Source: Paenibacillus profundus (lineage in GTDB: Bacteria; Bacillota; Bacilli; Paenibacillales; Paenibacillaceae). Taken from it: a stretch of DNA of 55,418 nt. Below the pieces are notes generated by a model, which saw only the letters and a list, made by a program, of their open reading frames with translations, did not search any database and was not told where the DNA came from. Location: NCBI RefSeq assembly GCF_021369635.1, contig NZ_JAJNBZ010000003.1, positions 68,653 to 124,070 on the forward strand, read 5' to 3'. Position numbers and translations under genes: made by a program. Of the stretch, positions 20,785 through 28,235 are shown in pieces (within the stretch, counting starts at the first letter, position 1; each line of letters begins with the position of its first letter).

Positions 20785-20804
20785 ATCTTTACCTAGGTAA
20801 AGAT
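20785..20804. promoter_or_regulatory. Perfect 20-bp palindrome, possible operator
   Basis: ATCTTTACCTAGGTAAAGAT is identical to its reverse complement and lies in non-coding DNA about 260 bases before the tkt start (reverse strand) and 105 bases before the Ig-like remnant. Such symmetry suits a dimeric regulator; the cognate protein is unknown. Confidence 0.4.
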
Positions 20805-20908
20805 AATTGGTTATTCGAAAAATTTTTCTCCTGCTAAAGTTTTGTTGCGGCAACAGATGATCTCGTTGTCCGTATGAATTTAAGAGTTGGAGAGGGAGGT
20901 CGCTATCT

Positions 20909-21040
20909 GGGTCTAATTTCTGGATAGGTGCCGGCCCTATTGATATTGTTCATTTAGATAAGTATGGTAATCTGACTGCACTTAAACCAGGACAACTTAC
21001 TGTGGTTGCTACTTTATCTCCTGATACAAGAATTCTCTAA
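20909..21040 (+). pseudogene. Remnant of an Ig-like (BIG2-type) domain protein
   Basis: The open stretch ends WIGAGPIDIVHLDKYGNLTAL, then KPGQLTVVATLSPDTRIL and a stop at 21038. The pattern V-x-x-D-x-x-G-x-[LV]-T-x-[LV]-x-x-G-x-x-x-[IV] is that of bacterial Ig-like group 2 repeats found in cell-surface proteins. No start or ribosome site supports an intact gene here, and the 5' side degenerates at about 20905. A terminator follows at once, consistent with the 3' end of a lost surface-protein gene. Confidence 0.55.
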
Positions 21041-21059
21041 TATAAAGTAGTGCAAAAAG

Positions 21060-21096
21060 AGCCGTGGGATTTATCCTACGGCTTTACTCATTTTTT
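21060..21096 (+). terminator. Terminator after the Ig-like remnant
   Basis: AGCCGTGGGA-TTTA-TCCTACGGCT forms a 10-bp stem (one wobble), followed after TTACTCA by TTTTTT. Confidence 0.7.
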
Positions 21097-21205
21097 CGCT
21101 CAAAGAGATATTAATCACTCGTTCAAGAAAAATATGGTATGATAAATAGGCAATAGAATGGCTTTATGGGCGGTCGGCTAATCTCCCGGAAGGGAGGTGA
21201 TGCTA

Positions 21206-21313
21206 GTGAGCGTATACGAAGCACTATCCGTTATGTTCCAATTTGGACTTTGGATATTCGCGTTACTGACGTTGATCATAACGCTGCTTATATACCTGCA
21301 CAAAAAGAAATAG
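21206..21313 (+). CDS. Putative holin-like toxin, type I toxin-antitoxin system
   Basis: A 35-residue peptide (MSVYEALSVMFQFGLWIFALL, then TLIITLLIYLHKKK) consists of a short polar start, one hydrophobic helix of about 24 residues and a Lys-rich tail. This is the layout of the small membrane toxins annotated as putative holin-like toxins (TxpA/BsrG-type). They insert in the membrane and are silenced by an antisense RNA. GTG 21206 follows AGGGAGGTGA at good distance. A stem CTCCC-GGAA-GGGAG (21183-21196) can hide part of that ribosome site, as in other type I toxins. The stop codon lies inside the terminator stem. Confidence 0.8.
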   Translation: MSVYEALSVMFQFGLWIFALLTLIITLLIYLHKKK

Positions 21314-21344
21314 ACCGCCCTCGCGAAAGGTACGCGGTCTATTT
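21308..21344. terminator. Bidirectional terminator shared by toxin mRNA and putative antisense RNA
   Basis: AAATAGACCGC (21308-21318) pairs perfectly with GCGGTCTATTT (21334-21344). On the reverse strand the stem is followed by CTTTTTGTG, a proper T-run, so it best fits the end of an antisense transcript. Confidence 0.75.
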
Positions 21345-21391
21345 CGTGTTACTTCCGTAGCCTGCCGCCCTTAAAAGCGGCTATTGCACTG

Positions 21392-21421
21392 GAGTCGTGT
21401 TACCGCACGGCTCCTTTTATA
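21392..21421 (+). terminator. Second plus-strand terminator of the toxin locus
   Basis: GGAGTCGTG-TTACCG-CACGGCTCC (one wobble) is followed by TTTTATAAT, giving the toxin mRNA a longer 3' end that fully overlaps the putative antisense RNA. Confidence 0.6.
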
Positions 21422-21426
21422 ATTAT

Positions 21427-21455
21427 ATGATAGCATTTTGCTTTCCAAACGTAAA
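21427..21455 (-). promoter_or_regulatory. Putative promoter of the antisense antitoxin RNA
   Basis: On the reverse strand TTTACG and TATCAT are separated by exactly 17 bases; TATAAT occurs again just downstream. It abuts a perfect palindrome (21455-21481). Confidence 0.45.
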
Positions 21456-21481
21456 CTTGAAAAACATTATGTTTTTCAAGT
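21455..21481. repeat. 13-bp perfect inverted repeat beside the antisense promoter
   Basis: ACTTGAAAAACAT and ATGTTTTTCAAGT flank a single T. It touches the -35 region of the putative antisense promoter, so it may be an operator or a terminator for leftward reading. From 21482 to 21853 I see only weak inverted repeats (for example GCTGGT...ACCAGC at 21499-21527) and no supportable gene. Confidence 0.5.
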
Positions 21482-21853
21482 CCCGTGCTCATCTAAGAGC
21501 TGGTACCATCTAAATGCTCACACCAGCGCCCTCTTCGTAATTGCCACTTCAGGCTTACAATGGGGATTTATAAAAGAACCGCGGGATACTTTCCTCAGCG
21601 GCTCTTAGAGGGTTCCAGAATCTGCTTCACCGTCAGATTCATTTCCAGCATACACCATGTCCTATTTTTTGTGAACGGATGCCTTCTTTTTCTTCCCGTT
21701 CCATTTCGCCCAGTGCTCGAACCGGAGCGTATGCACTTCCATTTATTTGGTACTTTACAAACCGACTCCAATTGTAGATGTCTTATGATATGAAACGTGT
21801 TTCAATTCTTCATAAATTCCCTTCTACCCCCTACATTCTCAAAACCCTTAACA

Positions 21854-21964
21854 ATGAATTGCTTTATGGATCCGGGGATTGTTCCAGAAGTATACGACTC
21901 TTTGCGTGAAGATACCTCCGAAGAAGCCAACTACTATTTCCGTGACCTAACATGTTTCGAATGA
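21854..21964 (+). CDS. Short unassigned open frame, possible gene remnant
   Basis: A 36-codon frame reads MNCFMDPGIVPEVYDSLRED, then TSEEANYYFRDLTCFE. It has protein-like composition but no ribosome site, and I cannot assign a family. It lies in the remnant-rich island and is more likely a fragment of a lost gene than a functional peptide. Confidence 0.2.
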   Translation: MNCFMDPGIVPEVYDSLREDTSEEANYYFRDLTCFE

Positions 21965-22001
21965 AAAAAAGAGCCCACCGACGTGGATAACGTTAGTGAG
22001 C
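21963..22001 (-). terminator. Terminator downstream of the lipase remnant
   Basis: GCCCACCGACGT (21973-21984) pairs with ACGTTAGTGAGC (21990-22001) through three wobbles, and on the reverse strand TCTTTTTTT follows. It fits the original 3' end of the reverse-strand lipase relic. Confidence 0.65.
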
Positions 22002-22028
22002 GTTTGTTATTGTATATAATGCGTGGAT

Positions 22029-22384
22029 TTATATTATTTCAATCCTCAATATTCCAGATGGTGAATATCTCTTACCATAAAAACTCAAAATACTGTGCAC
22101 TCCATGATATCCTCGATTGACTACCTTCAGAGTCTGACCAACATGTCCATTAAAAGCTATGTGGCTAACTGGATCGCCAGTTGTTACAAAGTTAATAGGT
22201 TTTTTGTAATCTATCACTTTTACCCAATCTTTTTTTGCTATTAAAGCATCGTAATCATCCTGACCTTTAAGGTTCGGGTTCCAAAATCCAGCCGCGTTAA
22301 TGTCTCAGCATTTCTTAATCTCGATTGAGGAATTAAATTTTTTTCCTTGATATGATATGCCATGTTTTGAGCTAGCCAACCGCC
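22029..22384 (-). pseudogene. Frameshifted C-terminal remnant of a class 3-type (Mbeg1-like) lipase
   Basis: On the reverse strand the relic begins with GGWLAQNMAYHIKEKN, the part that follows the serine in the lipase motif GHSLGG[x]LAQ. After a frameshift at about 22310-22317 it continues INAAGFWNPNLKGQDDYDAL...INFVTTGDPVSHIAFNGHVGQ, ending HGVHSILSFYGKRYSPSGIL. The order GG-LAQ, AAGF, DPVS, IGQ-like and HGVHS matches the C-terminal half of alpha/beta-hydrolase lipases of the Mbeg1/lipase-3 kind. The catalytic serine and everything before it are gone. A terminator follows. It is not related in sequence to the intact family I.5 lipase. Confidence 0.6.
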
Positions 22385-22671
22385 ATTTTATATTGTAATC
22401 CGCAGTTCACCTTGTGTTTTTGGTTTCAGTGAATTGCTATAACCAAGCATACAAGGATTGCCTTCAGCATAGTACTAGACAATGATGACAATTTTCGATT
22501 TTAACCCCTTAACCCCTGTATATGGCTGCAGGATTATCCAGAAGACATCCAGCGGGCCGCCCACCCGAAGACGGACAAAGAAAAAAACAACTTACCATAT
22601 ATACTTAATTTCATTTGATTTAACGTTATCTTATCTTTAAAACACATCGTCATTGCGCTTCGTTGCAGCAC
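22385..22671. other. Gene-poor stretch with no supportable gene
   Basis: One reverse-strand frame (YYAEGNPCMLGYSNSLKPKT, then QGELRITI and a stop) looks protein-like and runs up to the lipase relic in the same frame, but has no start signal or recognisable family. Nothing else was seen. Confidence 0.3.
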
Positions 22672-22721
22672 AAAAAAGGGCCATACCCTCGAGCAGAAAG
22701 ATACGCTCTTACGGTACAGCC
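22672..22721 (-). terminator. Terminator of purU
   Basis: On the reverse strand GGCTGTACC...GGTATGGCC (2x2 internal loop) with an inner GAGC...GCTC stem is followed by CTTTTTTGTG, just past the purU stop. Confidence 0.7.
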
Positions 22722-22732
22722 ACTACTATTTA

Positions 22733-23638
22733 TTAATTGAATACAACAGTCTTATTCTGATATACGAGAATCCGGTCTTCAGTATGCCAGTGCACGGCAC
22801 GGGCAAGAACGACACGTTCAATCGTGCGGCCGATTCGCTTTAAGTCATTCACGTCAGCACGATGTGTCACGCGCTCGACATCCTGTTCGATAATCGGACC
22901 GCCATCCAGCTCTTCCGTCACATAGTGGGCGGTTGCGCCGATCAGCTTCACACCTCGCTTGAAGGCTTGTTGATAAGGCTTGCCTCCGACAAAGGCTGGC
23001 AAGAACGAGTGGTGAATGTTAATAATCCGGTTCGGATAACGCTCGATAAACTTCGGTGAAATGATCTGCATGTAACGGGCCAAAATGATAACATCCGCTT
23101 TCCCTTCCACCGCTTCAAGCTGCAAACGCTCTGCTTCCGGCTTGTTGTCCGGATTCACCGGAATATGAACATACGGAATACCAAATGATTCCACATAGTC
23201 CTTCATATCCGGGTGGTTGCTTACGACCATCGCAATGTCCGCATCCAAATCACCTGCTTGCCATTGCCACAACAGCTCGACTAAGCAATGATCTTCTTTT
23301 GACACAAAGATCGCGAGGCGCTGCTTCTGACTGACTCGTGAAATACGCCACTGCATATTAAAATCTTCAGCAATCGCTTGGAAATCCGACTCCAACAGAG
23401 TCATGCGCTCCTCTAGCTGCTCCATGTCGAACTCAATGCGCATGAAGAACATGCCGCCCTCCGGATCCATCGTATACTGATCGGATTGAACGATATTAGC
23501 TCCGTGCTCATAGAGAAAACGAGACACCGTCGCTACAATCCCCGCACGATCCGGGCATGAAATGAGCATGCGCGCGCGGTTATGTGAATGTTCTCCGGCC
23601 TGCTGCCGGGCATGTACCATTGTATGTTGATGCGTCAT
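22733..23638 (-). CDS. purU: Formyltetrahydrofolate deformylase
   Basis: A 301-residue enzyme that hydrolyses 10-formyl-tetrahydrofolate to formate and tetrahydrofolate, balancing one-carbon pools and feeding PurT-type purine synthesis. An N-terminal ACT domain (ARMLISCPDRAGIVATVSRFL) is followed by the formyltransferase fold with SNHPDMKDYVESFGIP, LARYMQIISPKFI, NIHHSFLPAFVGGKPY and DGGPIIEQDVERV, including the family's catalytic Asn-His-Asp set. The first 20 residues are a His-rich tail absent from many homologues. ATG 23638 follows GGAGGAG. It lies 46 bases after nfo on the same strand and is probably co-transcribed. Confidence 0.95.
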   Translation of the reverse strand: MTHQHTMVHARQQAGEHSHNRARMLISCPDRAGIVATVSRFLYEHGANIVQSDQYTMDPEGGMFFMRIEFDMEQLEERMTLLESDFQAIAEDFNMQWRISRVSQKQRLAIFVSKEDHCLVELLWQWQAGDLDADIAMVVSNHPDMKDYVESFGIPYVHIPVNPDNKPEAERLQLEAVEGKADVIILARYMQIISPKFIERYPNRIINIHHSFLPAFVGGKPYQQAFKRGVKLIGATAHYVTEELDGGPIIEQDVERVTHRADVNDLKRIGRTIERVVLARAVHWHTEDRILVYQNKTVVFN

Positions 23639-23684
23639 GAATGTGACTCCTCCAGTAAAATGCCTTAGTAGCTGCGCTCGGCTG

Positions 23685-24806
23685 CTATTCTTTCACTGCT
23701 TGTCCAGCAAACCACGCGGTAAATCGGTGGTTAATCTCTTCTTCCGCCAGGTTGGGGAACAGATCAGACTCGACCACCATATCATAAAGGCGTTCCATCG
23801 GTTCGCGCGGATCCGCTTTCTTTGCCTTGGCGTCATTTTTCAGCAGACTCCATGTATCCAAAACGAATGCACGGTGTTCGATATCCTGCTCTTTGAAGAA
23901 ATGACCCAAACGCTCTACGTCTTCAAAAAATTCTCCGCCGAACCGTTCTGCCGCATCTCCGCGCAAGAGGGCGATTTCCGCCTCATACATCGGACGCTGC
24001 TTCTTCGCATCTTTCCCAATCCATGGCGTTTCGAGAATAAACGGACGCCCCTTGAGTCCCTCATGATGAACGACTCGCTTGATGCCGTCAAATCCAATCC
24101 ATCCTGCCCCAATTGGAGCGTGACGGTCTTTGCCTGCGCCTGTAGGGTTCTTGCTATCGTTGATATGAACGATAGCAATGCGATCCAATCCGACCAACCG
24201 ATCGAATTGTTCCAGCACGCCGTCCAAATCATTGACGATATCGTAACCAGCATCGTGAATATGGCATGTATCCATACAAACAGTTAAGCGCTGATTGTCT
24301 TCCACCTTATCAATAATCGCCGCCAATTCCTCGAAGCTGCGGCCGATTTCCGTGCCTTTGCCAGCCATCGTTTCCAAGGCGATATTCACATTCGTTTCCT
24401 TCGTATTGCGCAGCACCTCATTTAAGCCTTCCGCAATCCGGTTCACGCCATACTCGGCATCCTTGTCTGTATAGGCGCCAGGATGAAGCACAATATTCTG
24501 TACGCCGATGCAGTCTGTTCGGCGAATTTCTTCCTGAAGAAAATTAACAGCCAATTCAAAGGTATCTGGTTTGTAGGAGCCAAGGTTAACAATATACGGG
24601 GCATGCACGACAATTTCCTCAATACCGTGCTGTGCCATTAATTCTTTACCCTCTTCAATATAGAGCGTCTCAATCGGCTTGCGTCGAGTGTTCTGTGGCG
24701 CGCCGGTATATATCATGAACGAGCTGGACCCATAAGATACGGCTTCCTTCGTCGCAGTCAACAGCCCTTTATCGGAAAAAGAAACATGTGAACCTATTTT
24801 TAGCAT
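23685..24806 (-). CDS. nfo: Endonuclease IV (deoxyribonuclease IV) with C-terminal extension
   Basis: A TIM-barrel AP endonuclease that cuts DNA 5' to abasic sites in base excision repair. Hallmarks are [106 protein letters not shown] and FILETPW, which carry the trinuclear zinc ligands. The core usually ends near residue 285. Here about 88 further residues, charged and helical, follow (from [20 protein letters not shown] to the end), a feature I associate with Paenibacillus-type homologues but cannot verify. ATG 24806 follows GAGAGGAGTTGCCTT. It leads a probable nfo-purU operon. Confidence 0.93.
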   Translation of the reverse strand: MLKIGSHVSFSDKGLLTATKEAVSYGSSSFMIYTGAPQNTRRKPIETLYIEEGKELMAQHGIEEIVVHAPYIVNLGSYKPDTFELAVNFLQEEIRRTDCIGVQNIVLHPGAYTDKDAEYGVNRIAEGLNEVLRNTKETNVNIALETMAGKGTEIGRSFEELAAIIDKVEDNQRLTVCMDTCHIHDAGYDIVNDLDGVLEQFDRLVGLDRIAIVHINDSKNPTGAGKDRHAPIGAGWIGFDGIKRVVHHEGLKGRPFILETPWIGKDAKKQRPMYEAEIALLRGDAAERFGGEFFEDVERLGHFFKEQDIEHRAFVLDTWSLLKNDAKAKKADPREPMERLYDMVVESDLFPNLAEEEINHRFTAWFAGQAVKE

Positions 24807-24929
24807 AAGGCAACTCCTCTCAGATCATTACCCCTTATTTTACAAGGTATATCGAAATAAATCTAGGAATGCGGTATAATTCCTAATAGACTACTTGTAA
24901 AATGTACCACATGCTTGTGAGGTGAACCT

Positions 24930-25400
24930 ATGCTTAACACATTCGCTTTTTTTCCGCTGACAACCGACGTGCCGAATAAATGGTTCATGAACTCGATAGC
25001 TTTCTGGACCTTTGTGCTGCTTGGGCTTATGGCTATCGGAGGCTTCTTCATGTTCCGCAAGTTCATGAAGGTACTGCCGATGAATGACGGCAAATCGAAG
25101 CTGGACTGGCAAAATTACTGGGTGGAACGAAGCCGGGAGCTATGGACCGACGATGCCAAAGCTTTCTTGGAGCAGCTGGTCGAGCCTGTTCCCAAAGCTT
25201 TCCGAGATATCGCACGCCATTCGATTGCAGCCAAGATCGGACAGGTCGCCGTGGAGAGCGGCGCTTCGGAGGTAACGCGTGATCATTGCATTCAAGGCTA
25301 CATCATTGCGACACCGAAGCGTGACTACCGCAGCTTGGTCCGATTTTTGGACAAAAATGAAATCGATTACGCGCCATTCAAGCACCTGCTCAACAAATAA
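24930..25400 (+). CDS. DUF2621 family membrane-anchored protein
   Basis: A 156-residue protein of the Bacillus YneK/DUF2621 family of unknown function. One transmembrane helix (about residues 18-42: WFMNSIAFWTFVLLGLMAIG) is followed by a cytoplasmic or external domain with DWQNYWVERSRELWTDDAKAFLEQL. Its end (HCIQGYIIATPKRDYRSLVR, then FLDKNEIDYAPFKHLL) resembles a PCP-red/light-independent protochlorophyllide-type helical fold noted for this family. ATG 24930 follows GTGAGGTGAACCT. Divergent from nfo. No partner gene is obvious. Confidence 0.85.
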   Translation: MLNTFAFFPLTTDVPNKWFMNSIAFWTFVLLGLMAIGGFFMFRKFMKVLPMNDGKSKLDWQNYWVERSRELWTDDAKAFLEQLVEPVPKAFRDIARHSIAAKIGQVAVESGASEVTRDHCIQGYIIATPKRDYRSLVRFLDKNEIDYAPFKHLLNK

Positions 25401-25431
25401 TTTTCATCACGCCAGTCAATCGCTGTAGAAC

Positions 25432-25485
25432 ACATCCGAGGTTGAAATGACCATTCCCCACATTTGAGGATGTCGACTTTCAACC
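25432..25485. repeat. Compound crossing inverted-repeat element
   Basis: Two perfect complementary pairs interlock: ACATCC (25432-25437) with GGATGT (25468-25473), and GGTTGAAA (25440-25447) with TTTCAACC (25478-25485). The order a-b-a'-b' is pseudoknot-like. It directly adjoins a copy of the dispersed repeat. Confidence 0.5.
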
Positions 25486-25490
25486 ACTTT

Positions 25491-25531
25491 AAGAGGTTGT
25501 TCAAAAAGCCCCTTTTTGAACACGCATTTTT
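25491..25531 (+). repeat. Dispersed palindromic repeat, copy A
   Basis: AAGAGGTTGTTCAAAAAGCC, CCTTTTTGAACACGCATTTT: a perfect 9-bp inverted repeat TTCAAAAAG-CCC-CTTTTTGAA with conserved flanks GGTTG and CACGCA. It ends right at the ribosome site of the next gene. Confidence 0.75.
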
Positions 25532-25546
25532 AAGGAGGGATAACGA

Positions 25547-26467
25547 TTGAAAATGATGATATGCGGCGGTTCCGGCCTCGTCGGTAAAACGCTGTATAAG
25601 GCTTGGCTGCAGCAAGGGCATGAAGTCATCATTGTATCCCGCTCCCGTACCAAGCTAGTTATAGAAGACCAGCACCCTCAAATATCCATAATTAGCTGGT
25701 CTGAATTGGCCTATGCTCCGGAACACTGCCACGACGTCGATGTCGTCGTCAATCTGGCCGGTGAAACGATCAATCAGCGCTGGACCGATATGGCGAAGAA
25801 CCGTATTGTTGCCTCACGCGTCGTCCCAGCCCGCCGGATAGCGGAATGGGCCCGCAAACTGCCGCAAAAGCTGCCTCTCTTGGTAAGCGCATCCGGCATT
25901 TCGGTATACGGCCCTTCGGAGACGGGAACCTTCGATGAGATGAGTCCCGCTGCCGGGGATGATTTTTTGACCGACGTCGTCTATCAATGGGAGGCATCCG
26001 CCGATTCCATCCCTGCCGCACGCTGCGTCAAGCTGCGCATCGCCCCGATTCTTGCCAACGATGGCGGCGCCTTCCCGTTAATGAAGCTTCCTTACCAATT
26101 TGGAGTCGGCGGACGGATTGGGAGCGGCATGCAGCCGTTCTCCTGGATACATATTGAAGATATGGTGCGATTGATAGACTTTGTCGTTCATGACACCAGT
26201 ATGGAAGGCGTTGTTAATGCCTCTGCGCCAGAATCGGTTACGAACGACGACTTCGGCCGCACACTTGGCAAAGTGTATCATCGGCCCCATTGGTTCCCGG
26301 TTCCTTCCTTCGCGCTCAAGCTCTTATTCGGTGAAATGTCCATGCTCTTGCTGGAAGGCCAACGCGTCTATCCTGCCAAAGCGTTGGAACACGGCTTCAC
26401 CTTCCAACACGGAACGCTTGAGAAAGCGTTGAGCGCACTTCGCGCTGCAGGACACACTGCAACGTAG
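25547..26467 (+). CDS. TIGR01777 family NAD-dependent epimerase/oxidoreductase
   Basis: A 306-residue extended short-chain dehydrogenase of the YfhF/YfcH (TIGR01777) type. The nucleotide motif GGSGLVG is at residues 7-13; NLAGETINQRWT, SASGISVYGP (in place of the usual Tyr-Lys pair), LRIAPIL, WIHIEDMVRLIDF and NASAPESVTNDDFGRTLGKV follow, all typical, with the C-terminal DUF1731-like end. Substrate unknown. TTG 25547 is the likely start: AAGGAGGG lies seven bases before it, whereas the first ATG is six bases further. A dispersed repeat occupies its leader. Confidence 0.88.
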   Translation: MKMMICGGSGLVGKTLYKAWLQQGHEVIIVSRSRTKLVIEDQHPQISIISWSELAYAPEHCHDVDVVVNLAGETINQRWTDMAKNRIVASRVVPARRIAEWARKLPQKLPLLVSASGISVYGPSETGTFDEMSPAAGDDFLTDVVYQWEASADSIPAARCVKLRIAPILANDGGAFPLMKLPYQFGVGGRIGSGMQPFSWIHIEDMVRLIDFVVHDTSMEGVVNASAPESVTNDDFGRTLGKVYHRPHWFPVPSFALKLLFGEMSMLLLEGQRVYPAKALEHGFTFQHGTLEKALSALRAAGHTAT

Positions 26468-26510
26468 ACCACTTTCCCAAATAAGCGATCACCACTAGTA
26501 ATATGAACAT

Positions 26511-26543
26511 GCTGGTCCGCATTCCGGGGTCAGCTCTTTTTTT
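26511..26543 (+). terminator. Terminator of the TIGR01777 gene
   Basis: GCTGGTCC (26511-26518) pairs with GGGTCAGC (26527-26534) using two wobbles, then TCTTTTTTTT. Confidence 0.7.
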
Positions 26544-26571
26544 ACTGCATGTCACTCCTCATGCCCAAGCC

Positions 26572-28194
26572 CTATCCTGCCCGGTATATGTACACGGAAC
26601 GGGCGATTGCCACTGTGTCCCCATCCTTAAGCGGATACAGCTTGTAAGGTATGAGCAGTTCTCCCTGAAGCTCTGTGCCGTTCTTCGATCCGAGATCGCG
26701 AATCGCACAGCCTCCTTCTTCTGTGTGTACGACTTCGCAATGATGCTTCGATACACCTATGCCTTCATCGCGAAGATGCACGCCTTGTTCCGCGCGGCCG
26801 ATCGTAAAGGGGAACAACGCCAGTATAATTCGATCCGGCAGCACGCTGCCCGCTTCATTCATTTTCTGCAAATGAGGACCCTGAATGCCTGCTGTCGTCT
26901 GAGCCGGTTCAGCATCCTGCCCCAACATGACGGTAGCATCTCCTTGGGATTCACTTAACATCGACGTATACTGCGATAAACTGTCGTAATAAGCAGCTCC
27001 GCTATGCGTTGCTTGTGCATGATACTCACTTGGATGAACCGATTCAGGCTGTAATGTATCTCCTTGCCTCGTTGCTTCCGCTGAATAAGCGCTCCCCCGC
27101 AGCTCCATGGACAAAAAGTCAGGCAACGCCATATCCTTATTGGAGATAACGTCAAAGGTGGAAGCAGGTGCTTGTTCCTCAGCCGGAGCAGCGGCTCCTC
27201 TGCGCTTCGACCAACGGTTGCTCCACTTCGCAATCCAGCCGGACAACCATGCGCCGCCGATTCCAACCACAACAACGCTCCATATGAGGGATACAGCCAA
27301 AGAGGCAGCCGACGGCGAAGACATATAACTATACCTCCACCCCAATGCGGCTGCGACGATAACCGCCCCCGTGACGATGATAGTATGCTTTTTGACGGAA
27401 GAAGCGGTATCTTCTTGCACGGCCTCATCTGTTGAGCCCTTTCTAATCCGTTCTGCCGTGGCAGGCCATGCCAGCTCTACCGGACTTTCCTTTCGTGCAT
27501 CATCGGCAACGGAATTCGAAGCTTTATCAGGCAAGTAAAACGGAGAAGAGACCTGCTGCACATCATTAGTTGTATTGGCATTATCCTTCCATGTAGACGG
27601 ATTATCCTTCTCCTCAGGAGAACCTATGATAAGAGACTGCAGCAAGCGGCGCACATCTACTAATGACTTGTCCTCCAGGGACAAAATCTGAATAAGACGC
27701 TGAAATCCGTCCCCGTTCCAATTGCTAACATGTGATGACAACAATATGCCCAAGCGGCGTAATCCATCCATTCCAGCCTGCGGATGCAACGGCTCGAGCG
27801 TAGGAATATAAGGTACATACAAACTGCCGTTCCACGCATGACTGTCCACATAAATAAACTGCTCATGAAGCAATATGTGATTGGGATACAGCAAGTATGT
27901 CCGGCACTCTTCCAACACCCGCACCAGCTGCAGCATCCATTCAAAATATTGGATGGATGTCATATTAGCCGTGCGCAGCACTTGGTGAAGCATCTTTTTA
28001 CCGCTAATGTCGTATAAAAAGGTTACCTCAAAATCAATTTCTTGAATTTCAAGCGGCAAAAAATGAGGCACGACGTTATGACGCAGCATATTGAACTGAT
28101 GAGGATCCAGCTCATCAGAATGAATGGGATGTTCACGGCTCAGCAGCATCCCCATCTTGCCTTCATGAACGAAATCCGCTTGATATCCATACAA
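26572..28194 (-). CDS. DUF6382-FHA domain membrane protein, Tad-linked
   Basis: A 540-residue protein. The N-terminal part (MYGYQADFVHEGKMGMLLSR..., about residues 1-190) matches DUF6382. A Ser/Thr-rich linker follows, then two hydrophobic segments (HTIIVTGAVIVAAALGWRY and SLAVSLIWSVVVVGIGGAWL) and a second long linker. A C-terminal FHA domain has the canonical IGRAEQGVHL, GVSKHHCEV and DLGSKNGTELQG. FHA domains bind phosphothreonine, so it may couple Ser/Thr kinase signalling to the pilus machine (inference). TTG 28194 follows AAAGGAGTGGGG by six bases and gives the usual MYGY start; GTG 28206 overlaps that site. It is the last gene of the Tad operon, 41 bases after the prepilin peptidase. 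Confidence 0.85.
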   Translation of the reverse strand: MYGYQADFVHEGKMGMLLSREHPIHSDELDPHQFNMLRHNVVPHFLPLEIQEIDFEVTFLYDISGKKMLHQVLRTANMTSIQYFEWMLQLVRVLEECRTYLLYPNHILLHEQFIYVDSHAWNGSLYVPYIPTLEPLHPQAGMDGLRRLGILLSSHVSNWNGDGFQRLIQILSLEDKSLVDVRRLLQSLIIGSPEEKDNPSTWKDNANTTNDVQQVSSPFYLPDKASNSVADDARKESPVELAWPATAERIRKGSTDEAVQEDTASSVKKHTIIVTGAVIVAAALGWRYSYMSSPSAASLAVSLIWSVVVVGIGGAWLSGWIAKWSNRWSKRRGAAAPAEEQAPASTFDVISNKDMALPDFLSMELRGSAYSAEATRQGDTLQPESVHPSEYHAQATHSGAAYYDSLSQYTSMLSESQGDATVMLGQDAEPAQTTAGIQGPHLQKMNEAGSVLPDRIILALFPFTIGRAEQGVHLRDEGIGVSKHHCEVVHTEEGGCAIRDLGSKNGTELQGELLIPYKLYPLKDGDTVAIARSVYIYRAG

Positions 28195-28235
28195 TGTGTT
28201 CCCCACTCCTTTCGTGTCCGCCAGATCATAGCAAT

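Larger units (their letters stand above)
21308..21425 (-). ncRNA. Putative RatA-like antisense antitoxin RNA
   Basis: This is inferred from architecture. A reverse-strand promoter-like pair lies just upstream (TTTACG at 21455-21450, 17-base spacer, TATCAT at 21432-21427). A terminator with a T-run ends the transcript at about 21303. The RNA would overlap the 3' end of the toxin mRNA, as RatA does with txpA. Plus-strand hairpins within it (21392-21415) could form loops for pairing. Exact ends are unknown. Confidence 0.5.

Noticed and set aside
21560..21793. 77-codon forward frame right of the toxin locus, and reverse frames around 21596-21740
   Set aside because: No ribosome site; the reverse frames look protein-like in short stretches but change frame and could not be assigned.
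23637..24287. 216-codon forward frame opposite endonuclease IV
   Set aside because: Antisense shadow with no ribosome site.
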